Assembly (NCBI RefSeq): GCF_009674485.1
Contig: NZ_WKJJ01000015.1
Location: forward strand, 1 to 64,000
Length of the DNA stretch: 64,000 nucleotides
Reading direction: 5' to 3'
From: Pseudoduganella rivuli
Lineage (GTDB): Bacteria; Pseudomonadota; Gammaproteobacteria; Burkholderiales; Burkholderiaceae_D
The stretch's first letter is position 1; each line of letters starts with the position of its first letter. This document shows, piece after piece, positions 1-8,285 of the stretch. Position numbers and translations under genes: made by a program. The notes under the pieces were generated by a model. It worked only from the letters and a program-made list of their open reading frames with translations. It was not told where the DNA came from and made no database searches.

Positions 1-119
1 GTAATGCCGGCTGCCCCGGCGTCAAGGAAGATACACCCTTGACCCCGGGCCAGTCGGCGAATAGGCGGAGCACAGTTTGGAAAGAATTTGCTGACGTACC
101 TGGACAAACTTCATAGAAG

Positions 120-144
120 GGCGGCTTGGTTTCATCAAGCCGCC
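120..144. repeat. Palindromic intergenic repeat, copy a
   Basis: GGCGGCTTG and CAAGCCGCC face each other across a 7-base loop, about 15 bases past the stop of the ion channel gene. Read on the minus strand it is almost identical to the element at 11183-11207, so it belongs to a dispersed family and may serve as a terminator hairpin. The first 119 bases of the window show no gene I can support. Confidence 0.7.
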
Positions 145-158
145 ATGCATGCGCAGCC

Positions 159-1076
159 CTAGGCTTGTTCAGTTAACGCCGCGCCACAATCCTTGCAATA
201 CCGCGCCGTGACCTCATGCCCGCCGCTGCCACAGGACGGGCATGCGCGGCGCGGCCGGTCGCCACCGCCCCGCTGGTACGCCATTTCCGAGCTGATGATG
301 CCCGTGGGAACCGCCAGGATGCCCCAGCCCAGCAACATCATCAGCGACGCCACCGTACGCCCCAGGTCGGTTTTCGGCACCAGGTCGCCAAAACCCACTG
401 TGGTGACGGTGCTGATGGCCCAGTACACGGCGGTGGGGATGCTGGTATAGCCGTGCTCCGGCCCTTCCACCACATACATGACGGTCCCCAGCACGAACAC
501 GATCAGCATCACCACCGACAAGAACACCAGGATCTTGCGGCGGCTGGCCAGCAATGCGCGGCCCAGCATGCCGTACTCGTCGATATACAACGTCAGCTTG
601 AATATCCGGAACATGCGCAACAGGCGCAGGATGCGGATGTCGAGCAGCACGTGGGCCTGGGGAATGAACAGCGATATATAGCTGGGCAGCACGGCCAGCA
701 GGTCGATCACGCCAAAGAAGCTGCGCGCGTAGCGGTCCGGCCGCTTCACGCACAGCAGGCGGCCGATATATTCGATGGTAAATACAACAGTGAACACCCA
801 CTCGGCTGCCAGCAGCAGGTGTCCATGCTTGCGCGCGACCGGGGCCAGGCTGGACAGCACGACCGCCGCCACGCTGAGCACGATGACGGCGATCAGCACC
901 AGGTCGAACAGCCGGCCGGCCCGCGTATCGGATTCAAAAATCACGGCATACAGGCGCGCGCGCCAGCCGCCCTCCGGCTTGCCGAAATGCTGGTGCGGAT
1001 CGCTGGAGGCGGCCGGCGGCGCCGGCACATTGGGCGGTGCACGATGCGGCGCTGACGGCGGGGACGGCTTGGCCAT
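159..1076 (-). CDS. Voltage-gated potassium channel with C-terminal zinc ribbon
   Basis: Six-transmembrane ion transporter of the Kv-like bacterial family, in the inner membrane. S1-S3 lie roughly at residues 57-138. S4 carries regularly spaced arginines (RILRLLRMFRIFKL, about 148-161). The pore loop holds the K+ selectivity filter TTVGFGD (225-231), and S6 follows. The first 40 residues are Pro/Ala-rich. Unusually, the C-terminus ends in a CPSC...CKDC zinc ribbon (Cys 279, 282, 294, 297) instead of a larger regulatory domain. K+ selectivity is firm from the filter; the physiological role and the ligand of the ribbon are unknown. Confidence 0.93.
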   Translation of the reverse strand: MAKPSPPSAPHRAPPNVPAPPAASSDPHQHFGKPEGGWRARLYAVIFESDTRAGRLFDLVLIAVIVLSVAAVVLSSLAPVARKHGHLLLAAEWVFTVVFTIEYIGRLLCVKRPDRYARSFFGVIDLLAVLPSYISLFIPQAHVLLDIRILRLLRMFRIFKLTLYIDEYGMLGRALLASRRKILVFLSVVMLIVFVLGTVMYVVEGPEHGYTSIPTAVYWAISTVTTVGFGDLVPKTDLGRTVASLMMLLGWGILAVPTGIISSEMAYQRGGGDRPRRACPSCGSGGHEVTARYCKDCGAALTEQA

Positions 1077-1169
1077 GGCATGCTCCGGATGCGGCGGACT
1101 ACGCCATCTTAGCCCGGCTGTGTTCCAGCGTGGCGCGAAGCTGGAGGCGGTACCGCCCCCAGCGGCCGG

Positions 1170-2405
1170 TCAGGCGCCGCCCAGCAAATCCTGGCGCGGG
1201 TAATCCCACTTCGGTACACCGCCGGGACACGCCTTGCCGCCCCCCTGCGCCACCGGCATGGTGCTGAAATTGCCCCGCGGCGTGGTGGCGAAGCGCAAGT
1301 CCGTGGCGGCGCCATGTTCCAGTACCGGCGCGCGGGCAAAACGCATCCAGTCGTCGAACCAGCAATTGCTTTCCCGGAGCTGGCGCAGCGCGGCCAGGCT
1401 GCCTTGCACTTGCCGGTATTGCAGCACGTCGCCAGCGGCCGTCAGCGCGGCCGATGGCGATGGATCGGCCAGGCCGGACGGGCACGACGCCGCCGGCAGC
1501 ACCGAAGGCAGCACGCTGACCAGTCCGCGCCGCAACGTGTAGCTGCCCCGCGCCGCATTGCTTTCCACGGAAACGAAGATCCAGCATAGCGGCTGCGCGG
1601 GGAATGCCGTCATCGCCACATCCAGCACGCGCGTTGCCGCATCCTGTGTCCGCAGCGCGGCCGCCACCTGCGCCCGGCCGACGGCGGATGCGGTGCCCTG
1701 CACGCCGACAAACGCCACGCTGGCGAGCAACGCCAACGCCATCGCCCACCGGCTGTGCGCCCTTGCACTGCGCAGCAGCGCCAGCCCGACGCCCAGCGCC
1801 AGCAGCAGCCCGAATGACAGCGGCGCCAGGTACTCCTTGCGCAGGAAATACAGCATGGCCGCCGCCAGCCCCGCCATCAGCACCCAGCGCGGCGCCCTGC
1901 CCGGGACCGCCATGATCAGCGGCACGCCGAACGCAACCCAGAACACGGGTTCGATAATGAACACCATGTCGCCGTACAACCAGCGGCCGTCAAACGGATA
2001 AAACGGGTGCACGCCATAGGAATTGAGGTAATCCATGCCCAGGTGCAGCGCAAAACCGGCCGCCACGGCCAGCAGCAAGCCCCGCCGCGCCGTGGCGCTG
2101 CGCCGGAGCAGCGCGCGGGCATTGGGCCAGCCTGTCCACAGCAGCGCCACCAGCAGCAGCGCTTGCGGCAAGGCGTACAGCAAGGTGTGCGTATGGCCCC
2201 GGTGATTGAGCAGGTAGCCCAGCGGCGCCGGCAGCAGGTTGGTCAGGAACAGGTCGAGGTCGGGGAAGTTGCTGGCCAGCGCGCACGCGGTCAGCAACAG
2301 GCGGTGGCGCGTGCGCTGGCCGGCGTCATCCGGTTCCGGCGGCAGGCTGCGCTGCACCAATTCGCCGACACCGAGGCCGACGACAGAGTGGGTAATGTTA
2401 TCCAT
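1170..2405 (-). CDS. YdjM-like membrane-bound metal-dependent hydrolase (DUF457)
   Basis: Inner-membrane protein of the YdjM/DUF457 family, annotated as putative metal-dependent hydrolase because of conserved His/Asp motifs. Visible are the N-terminal MDNITHSVVG, NFPDLD (46-51) and HRGHTH (68-73), then LHLGMDYLNSYGVHP, with several hydrophobic helices between about 75 and 240. The C-terminal 170 residues are predicted periplasmic and less typical. Substrate unknown. It stands alone, followed at its 3' side by the K+ channel about 90 bases away. Confidence 0.85.
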   Translation of the reverse strand: MDNITHSVVGLGVGELVQRSLPPEPDDAGQRTRHRLLLTACALASNFPDLDLFLTNLLPAPLGYLLNHRGHTHTLLYALPQALLLVALLWTGWPNARALLRRSATARRGLLLAVAAGFALHLGMDYLNSYGVHPFYPFDGRWLYGDMVFIIEPVFWVAFGVPLIMAVPGRAPRWVLMAGLAAAMLYFLRKEYLAPLSFGLLLALGVGLALLRSARAHSRWAMALALLASVAFVGVQGTASAVGRAQVAAALRTQDAATRVLDVAMTAFPAQPLCWIFVSVESNAARGSYTLRRGLVSVLPSVLPAASCPSGLADPSPSAALTAAGDVLQYRQVQGSLAALRQLRESNCWFDDWMRFARAPVLEHGAATDLRFATTPRGNFSTMPVAQGGGKACPGGVPKWDYPRQDLLGGA

Positions 2406-2449
2406 GCACGCATGCTAACCCAGCGGCGTCAAATTCGTAGGGCGGCAGG

Positions 2450-3397
2450 CTACGCCCAGCGCACGCAGTTGCGGCCCGCCGTCTTGGCCGAATACAGCGC
2501 ATCGTCGGCCCGGTCCAGCAACGATTCCAGCGTATCGTCGGCACGCAACTGGCTCTCGCCGATGGAAATCGAGATCGCGGGCAGGCCCGCCATGTGGCGC
2601 GACACCGCGTTCGAGACGGCGCGGCGCAGCCGTTCCGCGATGGCCAGCGCCGGCTCCTGGCCCGTGTCCGGCAACAGCACCGCGAATTCCTCGCCGCCAA
2701 AGCGGGCCAGCAAGTCGCCGGGACGGATATTGTCGTTCAAGGTCATCGCCACGGCGCGCAGCGCGCGGTCGCCTGCCAGGTGGCCATGGGTATCGTTGAA
2801 GCGCTTGAAGTGGTCGATGTCGACCATCAGGACGGCCAGCGGCTTGCCGTCGCGCTGGCCCCGCTCGACCTGGCGGCGGAAGGCCTGGTCCAGCCAGCGG
2901 CGGTTGTGCAAGCCCGTCAAGCCATCGACAAAGGCCAGGCTTTCAAATTCACTCTGGCGGTGGATGCTGTAGCGCACCGCGTCATTGCCCTGGCGCACGC
3001 GGCTGGACAACGTGATGAGCATGTTGCGCGCCAGCGCATGGGAGGCATTGATCAGCGACCACATGGTATCGCGCGACAACACCAGCATGCGGCTGGCGGC
3101 GCTGACGATGACATAGGCCGACGGTTCGCACGCTTCGATCAGCGACATTTCACCCACGCACTCGCCCTGGCCCAGGCGCAGGTTGTACGGCTGGTCGGGC
3201 GTCGTCAGGTGCACGTCGACCTGGCCTTCCAGCAGCACGTACAGGTTATCGTTGGATTTGCCCGGCTCGATCAGCACCACACCTTCAGGCACTTCGATCA
3301 CACTGCAATGCTCCATCAACCGTTCGATGGCATCGAAACTGACCCCCGTGAATAACCGGGTCCGGGCAATATCATCGTGAAGGCGGGTTAGTTGCAT
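2450..3397 (-). CDS. Cyclic-nucleotide-binding-domain diguanylate cyclase
   Basis: Soluble enzyme predicted to make c-di-GMP from two GTP. Residues 10-130 form a cNMP-binding (Crp-type) sensor fold (LYVLLEGQVDV, GECVGEMSLIE). Residues 150-315 form a GGDEF domain with active-site GGEEF (234-238) and a product-inhibition I-site RPGD (225-228), five residues upstream as in canonical enzymes. I chose the ATG at 3397 (MQLTRLHDD); a longer frame to 3607 would run into the DUF427 gene. The C-terminus (NCVRWA) ends inside an element of the palindromic repeat family (about 2437-2459). The sensed nucleotide is unknown. Confidence 0.92.
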   Translation of the reverse strand: MQLTRLHDDIARTRLFTGVSFDAIERLMEHCSVIEVPEGVVLIEPGKSNDNLYVLLEGQVDVHLTTPDQPYNLRLGQGECVGEMSLIEACEPSAYVIVSAASRMLVLSRDTMWSLINASHALARNMLITLSSRVRQGNDAVRYSIHRQSEFESLAFVDGLTGLHNRRWLDQAFRRQVERGQRDGKPLAVLMVDIDHFKRFNDTHGHLAGDRALRAVAMTLNDNIRPGDLLARFGGEEFAVLLPDTGQEPALAIAERLRRAVSNAVSRHMAGLPAISISIGESQLRADDTLESLLDRADDALYSAKTAGRNCVRWA

Positions 3398-3453
3398 GGG
3401 AATCGGTAACGCGGTAAACCAGGAAGAGTTACCGATTATAAACGTTTCAGGCA

Positions 3454-3744
3454 CTAACGTTGCACGTCGACGCCGCGCCAGAACGCCACGTGGTCCTTGA
3501 TCTGCTTTGCTTTTTCCGACGGATGCCGGTAAAACCACGCGGCATTTTCGTTGACTTTGCCATCCACCACCAGGTGGTAATAACTGGCCGTGCCCTTCCA
3601 CGGGCATACCGTCGTGTGCGTACTGTCTTGCAGGTATTCCTCGTGCACTTTATCGATCGGGAAATACACGTTGTTTTCCACGATCTCCACTTCATCATCG
3701 CCCGCCTCGGCAATGACTTCACCATTCCAGATTGCTTTCGGCAT
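3454..3744 (-). CDS. DUF427 domain protein
   Basis: Small cytosolic protein of the DUF427 family: MPKAIWNGEVIAEA, then VYFPIDKV, TVCPWKGTASYYHL and NAAWFYRHPSEKA are the family hallmarks. An ideal AGGAGG lies five bases before the ATG at 3744, preferable to the in-frame ATG six codons upstream. The family has no settled biochemical role. It lies between two diguanylate cyclase genes on the same strand, with its own ribosome site. Confidence 0.9.
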   Translation of the reverse strand: MPKAIWNGEVIAEAGDDEVEIVENNVYFPIDKVHEEYLQDSTHTTVCPWKGTASYYHLVVDGKVNENAAWFYRHPSEKAKQIKDHVAFWRGVDVQR

Positions 3745-3783
3745 GACCGCCTCCTGATGCACTCCGTTACGATCCGATGAATA

Positions 3784-4836
3784 TCAACTTTCGACGCGGT
3801 TGCGGCCATTGGCCTTGGCCCGGCGCAGCGCCTGCGCCGCCTGTTCCAGCATGGCGTCGCCGTCGCTGACGTCCATGTGGTTGAACGCACCCACGCCGAT
3901 GCTGACCGTGACGGGCGTCAGGCGCCCTGCTTCGCGGTGGATCAGCCCGGCGATTTTCGCGCGCAGGTTTTCCGCCAGCTTCAATGCGCCTTCGTGCGGC
4001 GTGCTGGGCAACAACACGCACAGTTCGTCGCCGCCATGGCGGCCCGCCACGTCGATCACACGCACGCTGTCCTTCACCACGCGCGCGATATTGGCCAGCA
4101 CCATGTCGCCGGCGGCTTCGCCGTGGCGCTGGTTGACGTCGCGGAACTGGTCGATGCCGATCATCAGCGCCGTCAGCGGCGTGCGGAAACGGCGCGTGCG
4201 GGCCACTTCAAAATGCAGTTTCGACAACAGCGAACGCCGGTTATGCAAACCCGTTTGTGCATCGGTGGTGGTCAGGTCGGCCAGTTCGGCGCGGGCCGCG
4301 GCCAGCGCCCGTTCGCGGCCATGGGCGTTAATCAGCGCCATGACTTGCTCCGCCAAGCCTTTCAGCAGGGTGCGATGCTCACTGTCGAGGCGGCCCGGTT
4401 TGCCGTCGGCCACCGTCAAAGCGCCGATGGTGCAGCCATCCTGGGTGACCAGCGGAGCGGAACTGGCCATGCGCAAGCGCGGTTCGCCGGATGTATATGG
4501 CATGAAGGCCGTGCGGCCGTCTGCGCGCAAGTCGTCGATTTCCCACGCGCCCACCTGCACCGCCAGCGCGCTGCAGCTGTGTTCACGCGGCAGTTCGGGC
4601 GGCAGCACGCCGGGCTCCAGGCCCGTGACCGCATGCAGGTGCACGGTGTCGGCCCCCGCCAGCGCAATCCACGCATAGGGCAAGCCGCACACGCGGGCAG
4701 CCAGCCCCGCCAGGAAGCGGAACTGGTCGCCATCGGCCACGTCCAGCGCCCCGCTGCGCAGCAAGGCCGCCGCCCGGCGCGCATCGTCCGCTGGCTGGAT
4801 GGGCGTGAGCGGGTGGATATTCTGTGCGGCGAGCAT
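3784..4836 (-). CDS. GAF-GGDEF diguanylate cyclase
   Basis: Predicted c-di-GMP synthase. An N-terminal GAF-like sensor covers about 30-175 (LPYAWIALAG, HSCSALAV, SAPLVTQDG). A GGDEF domain covers about 190-350, with TGLHNRRSLL, the active site GGDEL (268-272) and I-site RVID (259-262). The last residue of the signature is Leu instead of Phe, which occurs in active members. The ATG at 4836 is preceded by AAGGGAAG. The ligand of the GAF domain cannot be read from the sequence. Confidence 0.92.
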   Translation of the reverse strand: MLAAQNIHPLTPIQPADDARRAAALLRSGALDVADGDQFRFLAGLAARVCGLPYAWIALAGADTVHLHAVTGLEPGVLPPELPREHSCSALAVQVGAWEIDDLRADGRTAFMPYTSGEPRLRMASSAPLVTQDGCTIGALTVADGKPGRLDSEHRTLLKGLAEQVMALINAHGRERALAAARAELADLTTTDAQTGLHNRRSLLSKLHFEVARTRRFRTPLTALMIGIDQFRDVNQRHGEAAGDMVLANIARVVKDSVRVIDVAGRHGGDELCVLLPSTPHEGALKLAENLRAKIAGLIHREAGRLTPVTVSIGVGAFNHMDVSDGDAMLEQAAQALRRAKANGRNRVES

Positions 4837-4940
4837 GGGGCTTCCCTTCGGCGGCGGTTGATTGGCGGTGCTGCATCGGCAAGTTTAGCGCAAAATCAAT
4901 CTTGCAAGCCACTGATCGGCAAAGAGGAAACCAGCAAAGG

Positions 4941-5588
4941 CTATGCCTCGGCCATGATTTGCCGCAGCGCGCGCTCGAACACGTCGGCCGGCTGGCCGCC
5001 GGAAATCAAATGGCGGTCGTTGACGATGACGGCCGGGACGGAATTGATGCCGAGGCGGCGGTAGTGTTCCTCATCTTGCCGCACCAGGTCCGCGTAGCGG
5101 TCCGACGCCAGCACCTGGGCCGCCTGTTCGCCCTCCAGTCCCGCCCTGACGGCCGCCGCCTGCAGCACCGCGTGCGCGCTGGGATCTTCGCCCAGCGTGA
5201 AATACGCTTCGAACAGCGCATGCTTCAATTCGCGCTGGCGGCCCTGCTCGCCCGCCCAGTGCAGCAAGCGGTGCGCATCGAAGGTGTTATAGATGCGGCT
5301 GCGCTTGCCCATGGCGAAATCAAAGCCCACGTCCTGGCCACGCTGGCGGATCATGGCGCGCGTCTGTTCCTGTTGCTCGGCGGTGGCGCCGTATTTTTGC
5401 TGCAAGTGTTCGGTGATGTCCTGCCCTTCCGGACCCATGTTCGGGTTCAGTTCGAAGGGCTGGAATTGCAGGGAGAGGGCTGCGTCGTCGCCGATCCGGG
5501 CCAGCGCCTGTTCCAGCGCATTGAGGCCGATCGCGCACCATGGGCACGACACATCGGAAACGAAATCAATCTTGAGGGGAGTGGCCAT
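4941..5588 (-). CDS. DsbA family oxidoreductase (FrnE-like)
   Basis: Thioredoxin-fold protein of the FrnE/2-hydroxychromene isomerase-like DsbA group. The redox motif CPWC (15-18) lies right after the first strand (KIDFVSDVS), followed by a helical insertion and the cis-proline loop NSVPAVIVND near residue 175. There is no signal peptide, so it is a cytosolic member, unlike periplasmic DsbA. A length of 215 is typical. Probable role: thiol-disulfide exchange or polyketide-like redox chemistry; the substrate is unknown. Confidence 0.92.
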   Translation of the reverse strand: MATPLKIDFVSDVSCPWCAIGLNALEQALARIGDDAALSLQFQPFELNPNMGPEGQDITEHLQQKYGATAEQQEQTRAMIRQRGQDVGFDFAMGKRSRIYNTFDAHRLLHWAGEQGRQRELKHALFEAYFTLGEDPSAHAVLQAAAVRAGLEGEQAAQVLASDRYADLVRQDEEHYRRLGINSVPAVIVNDRHLISGGQPADVFERALRQIMAEA

Positions 5589-5664
5589 GGTGCGGTCCTG
5601 TTCGGTTGGTATCCCGGACAGATGGGGCTTGCAGCACCAGCTTCAAGCACCATAGCGCAAATGC

Positions 5665-6300
5665 TTATTTTTTCTGCGCGCCTTTGCTCTTGCTGCCAAT
5701 GCGGCTTTCCTTGCCCGCCACCAGGTTGGCGATGTTCTGGCTATGGCGCAGCACCAGCAAGATGCTCATCAGGATCACCGCGCCCAGTTGCGGGTCGGTA
5801 CCGAACAGCAAACCATAATAGAACGGCGCAAACAGCGCGGCCACCAGCGCTGCCAGCGACGAATAGCGGAACGCATACGCCACCACCAGCCACGTCACCA
5901 GCGTCGCCACACCCAGCCACACATTCAAACCCAGCAGCACGCCGGCCGCCGTGGCCACGCCTTTGCCCCCGACGAAATTGAAGAACACGGGCCACAGGTG
6001 GCCGATGAAGACAGCAATGGCGATCAGCGCGATATCCAGGTCGCCGAGACCGTATTTATCTTGCAACAACACGGCCAGGAACACGGGCAGCCAGCCTTTG
6101 GCGGCGTCGCCGATCAAGGTGACAATCGCGGCTTTTTTGTTGCCACTTCGCAACACATTGGTGGCGCCGGGGTTTTTCGAACCATAGGTGCGCGGATCGG
6201 CCAGGCCGAACAGCTTGCTCGACACGACGGCAAACGAGATTGAGCCGATCAGGTAGGCAGCCACGGTCAGCACGACCGTCATCAGTACAGAATTCATCAT
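5665..6300 (-). CDS. plsY: Glycerol-3-phosphate acyltransferase PlsY
   Basis: Inner-membrane enzyme that transfers the acyl group of acyl-phosphate to sn-glycerol-3-phosphate, the first step of phospholipid synthesis in the PlsX/PlsY route. It shows the three conserved cytosolic loops: GSISFAVV, GSKNPGATNVLRSG with the following GDAAKGW, and HLWPVFFNFVGGKGVAT. About five transmembrane segments and 211 residues are normal. Two ATGs are adjacent (6300, 6297), with AAGGAAA just upstream. The C-terminus is lysine-rich. Confidence 0.97.
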   Translation of the reverse strand: MMNSVLMTVVLTVAAYLIGSISFAVVSSKLFGLADPRTYGSKNPGATNVLRSGNKKAAIVTLIGDAAKGWLPVFLAVLLQDKYGLGDLDIALIAIAVFIGHLWPVFFNFVGGKGVATAAGVLLGLNVWLGVATLVTWLVVAYAFRYSSLAALVAALFAPFYYGLLFGTDPQLGAVILMSILLVLRHSQNIANLVAGKESRIGSKSKGAQKK

Positions 6301-6402
6301 TTTCCTTCTTATGGGGGAATGCCCGCCGCAGGACGGGCCGCAGGACTATACACCAGCAAGCCTGGAGGACTCAATCCGGACTCAAGCCGATTCAGTCCGG
6401 AT

Positions 6403-6894
6403 TCAGTCGGCCAGCGCGCAGTGCACCGGCTTTGCGCCCAGCAAGTCCGTCAGCACGGCGGGGGCGATGCCGACCAGGTAGCCGCGCCGGCCGCCGTTGA
6501 TATAGATGGTTTCCAGCGCGAGGATGGATTCCTCCACGTAGACCGGCATGGCCTTCTTGGTGCCGAACGGGGACGTGCCGCCCACCAGGTAGCCGGAGTG
6601 GCGTTGCGCCACGTCCGGCTTGCACGGTTCCACCGACTTGCAGCCGATGCCGCGCGCCAGGTTTTTGGTCGACACCTTGCAATCGCCGTGCATCAGGACG
6701 ATCAGCGGCTTGGCCGCTTCATCCTGCATCACCAGGGTTTTCACCACGTGGTGCTCGTCGACCCCGAGTTCGCGCGACGACACGGACGTGCCGCCATGCT
6801 CTTCATAGTCATACGGATGTTCGGAAAACGCCACCTTGTGCTTGCGAAGCAGCTGGGTGGCCGGCGTCTCGGAAATATGTTCTTTCTTGGCCAT
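6403..6894 (-). CDS. ybaK: Cys-tRNA(Pro) deacylase YbaK
   Basis: Trans-editing factor of the YbaK/EbsC family, which hydrolyses Cys-tRNA(Pro) formed by mischarging prolyl-tRNA synthetase. Seen: TPATQLLRKHKV, HVVKTLV with the conserved Lys, CKVSTKNLAR, VGGTSPFGTKKAMPV and YINGGRRGYLVGI, spanning the whole 163-residue family length. It lies alone between plsY and the fatty acid hydroxylase on the same strand. Confidence 0.95.
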   Translation of the reverse strand: MAKKEHISETPATQLLRKHKVAFSEHPYDYEEHGGTSVSSRELGVDEHHVVKTLVMQDEAAKPLIVLMHGDCKVSTKNLARGIGCKSVEPCKPDVAQRHSGYLVGGTSPFGTKKAMPVYVEESILALETIYINGGRRGYLVGIAPAVLTDLLGAKPVHCALAD

Positions 6895-6924
6895 GGCACA
6901 TGATGCGGGTTGAACGATGGGCGC

Positions 6925-7812
6925 TCATTGTACGGCAATGGCCGTGCCGTCGGCAGTGACGATGACGGCGCGCGCCTCCCGTAATTCCTGCTCGGAACTG
7001 GGCGCCAGCGCCGCTTCCGGCGCGCGCGGCGTGGCGGCCACCCGCACCAGCGGCCAGAACAGTTGCACGGCCCAGGGTTCGATGGCCACGCCGGCCGGCA
7101 GACCATAGGCGTCCTGCGGGCGGTGTGGATGACCGCTGCTGGTGCCGTGCAACTGGTCCCACAAGTTCAGCACGTTGCCGTAATTGGACGCGGCATTGCC
7201 ATAGCGCCCGATGCCGTGGTGCGCATGGTGAAAGTCCTGCAAGGCGATGAACCGTTCGGCGCCATTCAACACCAGCCGCCCCACGGCAAACCGGCGCAGC
7301 CACAAATCCCAGCGGAACGACACATGCTGCAGATAGACGACCACCAGCTTGGCGCCCACCATGATGGCCCCTGCGGGCGCCGCGCCCACATAGGCCAGCA
7401 GCGGGGCCATGATATTGACCGGCAACAGCAGGTAATACAACGTATTTTCCCGTACGCCCATCAGCACGCTCATCCGCGTCGGGATATGGTGCGGCTTGTG
7501 CAGCCGCCACAGCCATGCCTTCTGGTGCGCCATGCGGTGCAGCCAGTAATTGCCGTAATCGTCGAGGATCAGGACGGCGATAAATACCAGCCACACCGGC
7601 GCGTGCGCCAGGATGCCGCGGCCCTGCGGCCACAGTAGCGGCAACAGCATGCCGATCGCGGCCAGCGGCACGCCACGGATCGAGAAGGCGATGACGATGC
7701 TGAGCACATTGACGCCCAGTTCATTCATGCTGAGCGCGCGCGGCTTGCGGAATTCCCCCGCCACCACATCCAGCAGCAGCAACAAGACAAAAACAGTCAA
7801 TCCAATGGCCAT
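6925..7812 (-). CDS. Sterol desaturase/fatty acid hydroxylase family protein
   Basis: Integral membrane di-iron oxygenase. The eight-histidine cluster is present as HRMAH, HKPHH and HHAHH, with four hydrophobic segments before and between. Members hydroxylate or desaturate lipids using O2 and electrons from a reductase. The start is two bases past the stop of the secreted protein gene, with GGGAGACTGATC before the ATG, so it is the third gene of an operon whose first gene encodes a ferredoxin-type reductase, a plausible electron donor. The lipid substrate is unknown; sterols are unlikely in this bacterium. Confidence 0.92.
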   Translation of the reverse strand: MAIGLTVFVLLLLLDVVAGEFRKPRALSMNELGVNVLSIVIAFSIRGVPLAAIGMLLPLLWPQGRGILAHAPVWLVFIAVLILDDYGNYWLHRMAHQKAWLWRLHKPHHIPTRMSVLMGVRENTLYYLLLPVNIMAPLLAYVGAAPAGAIMVGAKLVVVYLQHVSFRWDLWLRRFAVGRLVLNGAERFIALQDFHHAHHGIGRYGNAASNYGNVLNLWDQLHGTSSGHPHRPQDAYGLPAGVAIEPWAVQLFWPLVRVAATPRAPEAALAPSSEQELREARAVIVTADGTAIAVQ

Positions 7813-7814
7813 GA

Positions 7815-8285
7815 TCAGTCTCCCGCGCCGTCACGGCTTTCGACGAAGAACACCGGCTTGCCGACCCGGGCCGGATTGACGGTGACGTCCACCGCCACCT
7901 TGCCGTCGACGCGCGCGAAGTCCTTGCTGCCGCCGGAGAACGACAAATGCCCCCGCTCGCCGCTGCCGGGGATGGTCTGGAAATGCGCGGAGACCGCGCC
8001 GCCGGCCGTCGACTTCAGCTCGCAATCGCCGACACCCTCGACGATTTTCTTGTCCACCACGGTATCGGCGATGGCGCACTGCGCGTGGAACCGCACCGTC
8101 GCTCCCTGCAGCGTCAGGCGCCCCGCGCCTTCGATGACGAGGTGCAAACGGGATCGATTGGGGCCGGCGGCGATTTCCGTCATGTGCCGGGTGGTTGCCC
8201 CGATGGCCAGCCGGACTGGCTCTTGCGCGCACGCGGGCTGCGCCAGCGAGGAGAGAAAAGCGATCGTTGCAATGTGGTTTTTCAT
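7815..8285 (-). CDS. Small secreted protein of unknown function
   Basis: A 156-residue protein with a cleavable signal peptide (MKNHIATIAFLSSLAQPACA, cut near AQA/EPV) and a mature part rich in beta-type residues with two cysteines (HAQCAIAD and GDCELKS) that could form a disulfide. I recognise no family. Its ATG overlaps the stop of the reductase gene by four bases (ATGA), and the hydroxylase gene starts two bases after its stop, so it belongs to the same operon and probably acts in the periplasm on the same process. Confidence 0.8.
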   Translation of the reverse strand: MKNHIATIAFLSSLAQPACAQEPVRLAIGATTRHMTEIAAGPNRSRLHLVIEGAGRLTLQGATVRFHAQCAIADTVVDKKIVEGVGDCELKSTAGGAVSAHFQTIPGSGERGHLSFSGGSKDFARVDGKVAVDVTVNPARVGKPVFFVESRDGAGD

